Shown one piece after another: positions 23,269-29,399 of a stretch of DNA of 33,982 nt. Below the pieces are notes generated by a model. That model did no database searches. It was given only the letters and a program-made list of their open reading frames with translations, and was not told the DNA's origin. Each line of letters starts with the position of its first letter. Positions within the stretch are counted from its first letter, which is position 1. Both the position numbers and the translations under genes were made by a program. The stretch is from an uncultured Clostridia bacterium. GTDB lineage: Bacteria > Bacillota > Clostridia > Oscillospirales > Ruminococcaceae. The stretch covers positions 1 through 33,982 of the forward strand of contig CANQNY010000012.1 in NCBI GenBank assembly GCA_947625335.1. Direction: 5' to 3'.

Positions 23269-24669
23269 TTATTTTCTCTTTTTAGCGATCAGCACTGCAA
23301 GTGCCGAGATCAAAGCCGCACTTGAAACAGCAACATCTGAAACGCCCGTGTTCGGATTATCCGAATGTGCGGCGTCAGGGGACTGACTTGAGGTGAAAGA
23401 AAGCGTTTTGTTATATCCTGCAGATGTTACGGTAAATGTGTATTCACCGCCGTTAAATATTGGAGTTTGTTCTCCTCTGCCGCCTGTTTTGACTGTGTAG
23501 TCGATAGTTCCGTCCACCCCGATGATCGCGACCGAACCTCTGCCGGAAGCAGCGTAGTCCTTGCCGTTTATATTAACGGAGGAAATATTTTTCATGAAGT
23601 TCTCAAAATCCTCATCGGAAGCGCCGTCGGCTTTAACAAGCTTTTCTCCGTCAAACGCTGCGGGCATTTCATCGGTGGATAAAGTGAAAGTGGTATTCAA
23701 TCCGGCGTAAACGCCCTTGCTGTCGCTTACCGATAATGTATATTGACCAGGCAGAGCGTTCTTGTAATTTATCAAATCATCTGAAATTTCCGCATCAAGT
23801 CCATTAATCGAGTATGTTTTTGCGTAATCGGCAGAGAATCCCTCGGTTGTGATCTTTGTTGAACCGTCACCGCAAGCGCTGTTCGCCGCCGTTATCGAAC
23901 CGTTAAATTTCACGGGAACATACAGCGAAGCCGCAAGGCTGTGATAACCGCTGTCGGTTATGTAACGAATTTCGGTGATCGTCTTACCCATAAGGCTGAC
24001 ATAATCCGCGTAATCAAGTGTATTCCCGTGCGGTTCAGAGGTTTTGAAGCCGGACGACCACGCTATTTCATCACGCCAGAGATTTTGGAGATGACGCATT
24101 GCGTAGCCCTCCCCGTCCTGTGTGAACAGAACAACTCCGTAGATTGTGCCGATGTCCGAGGTACCGTTGGCGTTATTGATTGAGGTCACGTCGATAACGT
24201 AATCTCCCCACGGCGAATCGGTTGTGATCGAAGTTTCTACCCCGCTAACAGCTGCGGTATCTCCCGAAACTTTGGAAAATTCCGCATTTCCGGAATTGAC
24301 CGTAACAGTTTTGTAAGCAGCGGGCGCGGCTGACAGCTCCGTAAAATTAAAATTATTGTCGCCAAGTGCGGTAAGATCGTCGCGGGATATTGCTACGGGA
24401 TATGTGACGCCAAGTATAACGCCCGTTCCATCCTCGTTTGTGGAGCCATATGTTCCTGCAGTCAGATTCTTGTTGTTCCATTTGCTTGTTGTAGCGGAGG
24501 TCACCGCATCGACCTCGCTGCCGACTCCCTCTGCCGCGTAGAACTTGTCGTAAGGAATGTTCATCGTTCCATACACAACGTCCTCCGCCGCAAACGATGT
24601 CAGCTTAAACGCGCTTGAAGCTATCGCAGCACACAAAGCAACACCAACAATGCCTTTTAAGTTTTTCAT
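23269..24669 (-). CDS. Sortase-anchored surface protein with a Tp47-like domain
   Basis: This 466-residue protein has a signal peptide (cleavage likely after SFA near residue 27) and ends with NPNTG (438-442), a hydrophobic helix and KKRK, a sortase signal. Residues about 30-280 look like the N-terminal domain of Treponema Tp47 (VVYGTMNIPYDKFY, then VDAVTSATTSKW, the MRHLQNLWRDEIAW region, and ITEIRYITDSGYHSL). The rest looks like beta-sandwich domains. VDAVTSATTS (53-62) resembles the flavinylation motif DxxSGAT, with Ser for Gly. As the first and probably most expressed gene of the operon it may bind heme, flavin or iron at the surface. RBS AAAGGAGA supports the start. Confidence 0.72.
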   Translation of the reverse strand: MKNLKGIVGVALCAAIASSAFKLTSFAAEDVVYGTMNIPYDKFYAAEGVGSEVDAVTSATTSKWNNKNLTAGTYGSTNEDGTGVILGVTYPVAISRDDLTALGDNNFNFTELSAAPAAYKTVTVNSGNAEFSKVSGDTAAVSGVETSITTDSPWGDYVIDVTSINNANGTSDIGTIYGVVLFTQDGEGYAMRHLQNLWRDEIAWSSGFKTSEPHGNTLDYADYVSLMGKTITEIRYITDSGYHSLAASLYVPVKFNGSITAANSACGDGSTKITTEGFSADYAKTYSINGLDAEISDDLINYKNALPGQYTLSVSDSKGVYAGLNTTFTLSTDEMPAAFDGEKLVKADGASDEDFENFMKNISSVNINGKDYAASGRGSVAIIGVDGTIDYTVKTGGRGEQTPIFNGGEYTFTVTSAGYNKTLSFTSSQSPDAAHSDNPNTGVSDVAVSSAALISALAVLIAKKRK

Positions 24670-24696
24670 AGAGTAGATATCTCCTTTCTTAATTAA

Positions 24697-24714
24697 AGTT
24701 AGCTCAGGCTAACA
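24697..24714. promoter_or_regulatory. Operator 3: AGTTAGCTCAGGCTAACA
   Basis: It lies 28 nt before the start of the surface-protein gene, as operator 2 does before DUF3793. A small hairpin GCCG-TATAT-CGGC lies between operators 3 and 4. Confidence 0.82.
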
Positions 24715-24764
24715 CAGCAAGCTTAAAAAATTGCCGATATACGGCGCATATTTCCGAGCTTATT

Positions 24765-24782
24765 AGTTAGCAGCGACTAACT
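24765..24782. promoter_or_regulatory. Operator 4: AGTTAGCAGCGACTAACT
   Basis: It lies immediately downstream of the -10 box on the minus strand, about 68 bp from operator 3, copying the layout at 18.7 kb. Confidence 0.85.
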
Positions 24783-24791
24783 CTTGAATAT

Positions 24792-24820
24792 ATTATAGCA
24801 TACAGGTTAGCATTTGTCAA
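24792..24820 (-). promoter_or_regulatory. Promoter of the Eet-like operon
   Basis: On the minus strand, TTGACA (24815-24820), 17 bp ending in TGC, then TATAAT (24792-24797), followed by ATATTCAAG as at the flavodoxin promoter. The -35 lies within the end of the DUF2325 remnant. Confidence 0.88.
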
Positions 24821-24944
24821 GAGGTTTTTTGAAAAAATCCGACGGCATTTGCGTAAACACCTTTGCCTTACAATTATAGCTTTTGCAAATATCCTTGTAC
24901 TTTGTTGTAATACAGTTGTTTCCGACTATAACCACCACGCTCAT
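24807..24944 (-). pseudogene. DUF2325 protein, N-terminal half only
   Basis: This 45-residue ORF starts MSVVVIVGNNCITTKYKD and continues CKSYNCKAKVFTQM, the usual N-terminus of DUF2325 proteins, which are normally about 90-100 residues. It stops at TAA after PLDKC, where the DNA becomes the -35 region of the next operon. The ribosome site GGAGGG is intact. It is probably a truncated gene; a functional micro-protein cannot be excluded. This family often accompanies iron-uptake genes in Clostridia (from memory, moderate certainty). Confidence 0.6.
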
Positions 24945-25016
24945 ATTATTCCCTCCATATGTTAGGTCGGGGTTTTTGCTCCAGCCTTTATTTGTTTAAC
25001 CGATCTGCTTGATCAG

Positions 25017-25157
25017 TTACGATAAACCATTGTATATTGGACTTTTTTCGCCTCCCATTATTACAATTACCGCTTTGCCGTTACTCTTTTCGGGTTCTGC
25101 GAGATGTCCGACAAAGCCGTCTCTTTTAAAATTAAAATCCGCATATTCAAGCCTTTC
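25017..25157 (-). pseudogene. Alpha/beta-hydrolase (BAAT-like) N-terminal remnant
   Basis: In one frame the sequence reads EYADFNFKRDGFVGHLAEP and SNGKAVIVIMGGEKSP before a stop. This looks like the first 45 residues of an acyl-CoA thioesterase/BAAT-type hydrolase (GFxGxLxxP...AVIVxxGGE). The frame has no start codon; a GTG one base out of frame (GTGAAAGGCTTG) suggests a lost base. The catalytic domain is absent. Confidence 0.45.
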
Positions 25158-25189
25158 ACCTCAATTCTTTCAGAGCATGATCTCAAGTT

Positions 25190-25330
25190 TTGCAAGTCCT
25201 GCCGCCACGGGAATATACACCGTTCTTTCGGATAAAAGAAAATCCCTCGCACAGGGTCGTTTAAGACCAACAGCTTTATGGACGCTGTGAAAAATATCAA
25301 ATAGATCAGAATTTGAAAAGCAAAGAGCAT
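25190..25330 (-). pseudogene. Truncated membrane-protein gene
   Basis: An ATG at 25330 after AAAGGA opens a frame beginning MLFAFQILIYLIFFTASIKL and LVLNDPVRGIFFYPKE, a plausible N-terminal membrane helix plus conserved-looking tail. After residue 36 the sequence stops looking like protein in this frame (RCIFPWRQDLQN). A second frame reads YIPVAAGLAKLEIML then stops, which may be the end of another lost gene. The family is not identified. Confidence 0.35.
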
Positions 25331-25369
25331 GGTTCATTCCTTTCCGCGTGCGCCGCGGGCTCACCTCAT

Positions 25370-26032
25370 TTATTTTGAACCTTTATCATTCAGCGCCTCG
25401 GGAGACTTATCCCCCACATACCAATATTCGCATTTTCCGTCGCCGTCGGACAGTGTACTGTGGCGTATCAAATGCGCGTGAAATTTCTTTGCGACGATCT
25501 GATCCGACGCGCACATAATCGGAAGCAAGTCCATATATCCGTGCTTTTGCGCAAACTCGTAAAGCGGACAGGTATCAAAAACCAAAGAGAAACCCGTTTC
25601 GTGTTTGGCGGGATTTAACCTGATCTTCCATGTGTTGCCCCACTTTCCGCCGCGATATTTATCCGCTTTCTTTTTGTAGCCGTTCACAAAACGATACAAT
25701 AAATTCATAAGCCGATTTTTCTTGTAATATTTATTCATATCGATCTTGTCCAGCATAGCGAACTGCTTTGCCATTACTTCATTGAAAAGAACGTTGAAGT
25801 CCTCAAAGTTAAAATTGCGGTCTACCGCCTCATAGAATGCGCACATCGCATAGCAGAGCATTAGATTTGATGACATCATATTCGCGCTGCCGCCAAGATC
25901 GCCCTCCTCACGAAGCCATTTGTTATACAGCCTTTCGACCTTGAGCCAGCGTTTGCGGGTTTCGCTTTCGCTATAGCGTGAACGCAAGAAATTCAGCGCT
26001 GCGGGCTTTAATTTTTTTAGGTTTTTATCCAT
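25370..26032 (-). CDS. L-2-amino-thiazoline-4-carboxylic acid hydrolase family protein
   Basis: This 220-residue protein matches the ATC-hydrolase family, whose founder opens the thiazoline ring of ATC to S- or N-carbamoyl-L-cysteine. Features include LCYAMCAFYEA, a lysine/arginine-rich middle (KKADKYRGGKWGNTWKIR region), the FDTCPLYEFAQKHGY block, MCASDQIVAKKFH, HSTLSDGDGKCEYWYVGD near the C-terminus. Many family members have unknown substrates. The C-x-x-Y and D-x-C-E-Y residues fit a Cys-based hydrolase. It lies in an operator-controlled operon with a methyltransferase and a hydrolase. The ATG follows an AGGGGGGA site. Confidence 0.78.
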   Translation of the reverse strand: MDKNLKKLKPAALNFLRSRYSESETRKRWLKVERLYNKWLREEGDLGGSANMMSSNLMLCYAMCAFYEAVDRNFNFEDFNVLFNEVMAKQFAMLDKIDMNKYYKKNRLMNLLYRFVNGYKKKADKYRGGKWGNTWKIRLNPAKHETGFSLVFDTCPLYEFAQKHGYMDLLPIMCASDQIVAKKFHAHLIRHSTLSDGDGKCEYWYVGDKSPEALNDKGSK

Positions 26033-26084
26033 TGAAATCCCCCCTTTCCGCTGCGGTTCGCCAAAAGATGAGCAAACAGCACGA

Positions 26085-26585
26085 TCATACGATCTTATCT
26101 TTTTTTGAAAACCACGGAATACAGCGGTTTACTCCTTTGCAGTAATTCGCGTATTCGATACCGTACAATTCAAGCAGCCATTTTTCCTCGGTATTTTTCA
26201 TAAGCACGGTCATAAATATCCAATAAAAAAAGAACAGCGGCAAAAAGAAAACATTTCCCGAAATAAAAAGCGCGCCCGTACAGAAAAACATAAACGCCGT
26301 ATAGATCGGATTTCTGCACATTGCATAAACACCGCTTGTAACAAGCCGATTTTCCGTAATACCGCTGTCAATCTTTGAGAGAAAGATCGCGCCGAGCCAA
26401 AGAACGATCCCCAAAGCAATGATCAATATTCCCACAACCGCAAAAGGAATTTTCAGTGTATTTATAACTCCGGCTTCAAACAAATCGCAATGTCCCGCAA
26501 TCACCGCGGCAACGGTCACAGCGATAATTACTCCTACATAGATCGGACCCACTCCGTACATAGGAAGGTGCTTTTTATTGTTCAC
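26085..26585 (-). CDS. ICMT/PEMT-like membrane methyltransferase
   Basis: This 166-residue protein has about four helices and the isoprenylcysteine carboxyl methyltransferase-type C-terminus: LVTSGVYAMCRNPIYTAFM (about residues 85-103), then EEKWLLELYGIEYANYCKGVNRCIPWF. Enzymes of this fold use S-adenosylmethionine to methylate carboxyl, phospholipid or small-molecule groups; the substrate here is unknown. I choose the GTG at 26585 because it has a perfect AAAAGGAGA site; the ATG at 26612 has none. It lies 52 nt before the ATC-hydrolase gene in the same operon. Confidence 0.78.
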   Translation of the reverse strand: MNNKKHLPMYGVGPIYVGVIIAVTVAAVIAGHCDLFEAGVINTLKIPFAVVGILIIALGIVLWLGAIFLSKIDSGITENRLVTSGVYAMCRNPIYTAFMFFCTGALFISGNVFFLPLFFFYWIFMTVLMKNTEEKWLLELYGIEYANYCKGVNRCIPWFSKKDKIV

Positions 26586-26619
26586 GTTATCTTCTCCTTT
26601 TTGATCGTCCATACAGACC

Positions 26620-27120
26620 TTATCCGATAATCGTAAAAATCCCTGCCAACGCCGAGCAACAAATCGGTATGGCTATACATTGTTTCAGCTGCTCCTTACG
26701 GTTAAATCCGAAATTCTTCCAGCCGGCACAGCCATCCGTCTCGGGGAAATAATGCTGAAAGAACCGAGTTCTTGTCAGCAGGAAATAATCCAGAACGATA
26801 ATATCAAAAGCTTTCACTCCCGCGAATATGATCAAAAAACAAGCCAGAAAATTTCCGAAATTATAATCGTGCCGCATTCCGTCAATGCCGCCCCATACTA
26901 CAAGTCCGAGCATCGCCGCGACAAGTAAAATCAGTACCGCGACGCCGAAAATTCGTTTTCCGCTCATCGGCAGATTATCCAATCTCGGTGAGAGCTTCTC
27001 CTGCACGTCCTTCGGAAAGCTCTTGATCAGCGCTTTAAAAGGCAGCGTGAGGGTTGCCGACCATATCGCAAGAAACAGCAGCGCCATAATTCCAAATGAC
27101 AGAAAAATCGTAAGTATCAT
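26620..27120 (-). CDS. Four-helix membrane protein of unknown family
   Basis: This 166-residue protein has helices at about residues 3-28, 57-78, 88-108 and 147-165. A loop (RTRFFQHYFPETDGCAGWKNFGFNRKEQLKQC region, residues 117-148) carries two cysteines. I do not recognise the family. The ATG follows GCAGGAGG. It sits between the hydrolase and ICMT-like genes, with small gaps, so it belongs to the same operon and may form a membrane platform for the methyltransferase (speculation). Confidence 0.6.
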   Translation of the reverse strand: MILTIFLSFGIMALLFLAIWSATLTLPFKALIKSFPKDVQEKLSPRLDNLPMSGKRIFGVAVLILLVAAMLGLVVWGGIDGMRHDYNFGNFLACFLIIFAGVKAFDIIVLDYFLLTRTRFFQHYFPETDGCAGWKNFGFNRKEQLKQCIAIPICCSALAGIFTIIG

Positions 27121-27143
27121 TGATTTTCCTCCTGCAGAGCGAT

Positions 27144-28018
27144 TTATATCAAATTAACCCTTTCCTTAATATAGTCCGACACCGTATCCGCGTATTTGTC
27201 GAGCTTTACCAGCAGCGCGAGATGTCCGCCTGTAATATTAGTCACAACGATCGGATTTGTCATAACCGAGATCAGCGCGTCCTTGCACGCTTGATTAAAG
27301 GTATTGTCGTCCTCTGATAAGATCAGCAGAGCTCTGTCGTCAAACTTTACAAAATCTTCGGAAGTCATTCCGAAATGATTTTCCGCATCAACAAGAAAAT
27401 CCATCATGTGATATTCGTATTCTTTGGTGAGCAGTTTCAACGCCGCATCACAAAGGTTTTCCATAAGCGGCTTTTCTTTTTCCGTGAATCCCGCTGTAAT
27501 CTTTTTCATTACCGCCTGTTTTATAAGCTTTTTGTACAATGAAAACGGAACAAAGCGCAGAATTTTTTTGCTTTTTTCTGGCTCTCGATCATTTTTTTGA
27601 GATGATCGTATGCCTCGGCGCTCATATTTTTCGATAATGAGCATGTGTTTGAAAGAACCATTCCTTCAATGATCTCGGGATAATTTTTCGCAATTATTTG
27701 AGCCACGATCCCGCCCAGCGACTGCCCGACAAGCCAGACCTTTTCGTCAAGCTTTTTCAGAAGCTCCGCGACTGCCGCGGCAAACTCCGCGTTATTCTCA
27801 AACCGGATCTGATAATCAAATGTTATCACGGAAAAATCCCTCGCAAATCTTTCAAAATGCAGATAAAGCAGATCGGACAGACCTATCCCGCCCGTAAGTA
27901 AGACGATTGTCGCTTTTCCGTTCGGATTTTTATAATATCGGTAAGCAAAGGATTTGCCGCCGCTTAACGTCATTTTTTGGATCGGATATTTTTCATAAAA
28001 TTCTTCTAAACCGTTCAT
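27144..28018 (-). pseudogene. Alpha/beta hydrolase with a homopolymer frameshift
   Basis: Two frames together make one alpha/beta hydrolase of about 291 residues. Frame A (from the ATG at 28018, after GGGGGA) has VLLTGGIGLSDLLYLHFERF and the nucleophile elbow LVGQSLGGIVAQ (Ser near residue 95). After MIESQKKAKK the second frame continues ILRFVPFSLYKKLIKQ through DDRALLILSEDDNTF (Asp region) to the His in ITGGHLALLVK. The break is at a run of seven Ts (27563-27569, As on the coding strand); one extra A would join the frames. It may be a true mutation, a sequencing error, or slippage. All catalytic parts are present across both frames. Confidence 0.75.
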
Positions 28019-28145
28019 TGTTTTCCCCCATAAATATAAAATTTTTTTCTGAATATATAATCGCACATCTTGCCGCCTGTACCCGGCTGTTCTGTGTACA
28101 CAAAGGCTGCGCCCGACAGAAGCATGATAACGGGCTTTTCATGAT

Positions 28146-28400
28146 TTAACCTTTCTTGCCGAAAAGCCCTTTCTTTTCATAAGGCTCGCTGTTTACGGAA
28201 ACGACCTCGTATCCGGTATTCGCGATCACTTTTTTCAGTTCCTGCTCCGAAATATCGTTCTCGGTAATTATTATCGTCTGCTTTTTTGTGTGAGAACTCG
28301 TCACCCTTTTTACGGAAAAATTCTGCCGCACAGCGTCATTGATATGCGCCTCGCACATTCCGCAAGCCATTCCCTCAATACCTATCGTAATTTTTATCAT
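28146..28400 (-). CDS. Heavy-metal-associated (HMA) domain protein, CopZ-like
   Basis: This 84-residue protein has the ferredoxin-like HMA fold with the metal site GMACGMCEAH (Cys13, Cys16), as in copper chaperones and P-type ATPase domains. The C-terminal tail NSEPYEKKGLFGKKG is lysine-rich and similar to HMA proteins next to transporters. The metal is not certain. Start ATG 28400 has AAGGAG 8 nt upstream; 28421 would overlap the operator. It is the first gene of the operon after operator 5, with no metal ATPase nearby. Confidence 0.83.
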   Translation of the reverse strand: MIKITIGIEGMACGMCEAHINDAVRQNFSVKRVTSSHTKKQTIIITENDISEQELKKVIANTGYEVVSVNSEPYEKKGLFGKKG

Positions 28401-28424
28401 GGAAAAATCTCCTTCCATCAATGA

Positions 28425-28442
28425 AGTTAGTGCACACTAACC
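28425..28442. promoter_or_regulatory. Operator 5: AGTTAGTGCACACTAACC
   Basis: A single copy of the 18-bp palindrome directly downstream of the -10 box of the HMA operon, at the same place as operators 1 and 4. Confidence 0.83.
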
Positions 28443-28448
28443 AATATG

Positions 28449-28477
28449 ATTATAACATAAGTTTTTCGGTTTGTCAA
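28449..28477 (-). promoter_or_regulatory. Promoter of the HMA-hydrolase-ICMT-ATC operon
   Basis: On the minus strand, TTGACA (28472-28477), 17 bp ending in TGT, then TATAAT (28449-28454), then operator 5. Confidence 0.87.
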
Positions 28478-28602
28478 TCCGGAAGTAATGCTTTTATAGC
28501 GTTATTTATGCAAAAATCACAATAATCATCGATAAATAACAGATATTTTTGTAATAAACACCAAAAATGCAAGAAATAGTATTTTCCTCTAAGAAAATCC
28601 TA

Positions 28603-28632
28603 TTGACAAATCACTCGAATTGGGTTTATAAT
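28603..28632 (+). promoter_or_regulatory. Promoter of the intact tetR gene
   Basis: TTGACA (28603-28608), 18 bp, then TATAAT (28627-28632). It directly abuts a 28-bp imperfect palindrome at 28632-28659. Confidence 0.83.
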
Positions 28633-28659
28633 ATAACAGTGATATATAACACCGTTATA
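28632..28659. promoter_or_regulatory. Palindromic autoregulatory site of tetR
   Basis: The outer arms TATAAC/GTTATA and inner arms GTG/CAC are symmetric around an A/T-rich centre. It lies between the -10 and the GTG start and is a probable TetR operator. It differs from the RGTTAGY family, so this TetR may not be the regulator of those sites. Confidence 0.65.
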
Positions 28660-28670
28660 GAGGTGATAAA

Positions 28671-29288
28671 GTGAGCGAGTTTGAACAAACAACACTTGAA
28701 AAAATCCACGCGGCGGCAAAAGCGGAATTTCTCGAAAAGGGATTTTTGTCTGCGTCATTGCGGAATATTGTCAAGACTGCCGGCGTGACAACAGGAGCTT
28801 TTTACGGATACTTTTCAAGCAAGGAAGCGCTGTTCGCTTCTATTGTAGAACCCCACGCTGCTGCGGTTATGGGAAAATTCATGACAACACAAACGGACTT
28901 TGCCGAGCTGCCGAAGGAAGAGCAGCCCGATCACATGGGCAAGGAATCGGCGGATTGCATAAATTGGATGATTGACTATATGTACGATAATTACGAGGAT
29001 TTCAAAATTCTGATCTGCTGCGGCGACGGAACTCCATACGAGCATTTCATCGACTCAATGGTAGATATTGAGGTTGAATATACATTTAAGTATATTGAGG
29101 TTCTGAAAAGTCTTGGCAAAGATGTTCCCGAACTTGACAGAGAGCTTTGCCACATGATCGCAAGCGGTATGTTCGAGGGCGTTTTTGAAGCGATCCGCCA
29201 CGATATGCCAAAAGATCGTGCTAAGGTTTTTATAAAACAGCTTCGTGAGTTTTACACTGCGGGTTGGATGAAAATTATGGGGCAGTAA
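28671..29288 (+). CDS. TetR-family transcriptional regulator
   Basis: This 205-residue protein has an N-terminal HTH (residues about 8-58: TLEKIHAAAKAEFLEKG, SLRNIVKTAGVTTGAFYGYFSSKEALF) and a helical ligand domain. The GTG start follows GAGGTG. The HTH is related to that of the remnant at 18321-18551. It lies 111 nt upstream of the ABC transporter pair on the same strand, and may control both itself and the transporter in response to a transported compound. The ligand is unknown. Confidence 0.9.
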   Translation: MSEFEQTTLEKIHAAAKAEFLEKGFLSASLRNIVKTAGVTTGAFYGYFSSKEALFASIVEPHAAAVMGKFMTTQTDFAELPKEEQPDHMGKESADCINWMIDYMYDNYEDFKILICCGDGTPYEHFIDSMVDIEVEYTFKYIEVLKSLGKDVPELDRELCHMIASGMFEGVFEAIRHDMPKDRAKVFIKQLREFYTAGWMKIMGQ

Positions 29289-29310
29289 TGTCCTTTAATT
29301 TTTGAAAATA

Positions 29311-29328
29311 GGTTAGTTTTAACTAACT
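29311..29328. promoter_or_regulatory. Operator 6: GGTTAGTTTTAACTAACT
   Basis: The palindrome lies between tetR and the ABC genes. A -35-like TTGAAA (29302-29307) and TATAAT (29329-29334) flank it with a 21-bp spacer, which is too long for a standard promoter, so the exact start of transcription is unclear. A bound factor would cover the spacer. Confidence 0.75.
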
Positions 29329-29399
29329 TATAATTGGATACTTGAAGCCGACTGCAGCGGCTTCCGTATCATATAAACTTACTTTAAGGAGGAACGGAT

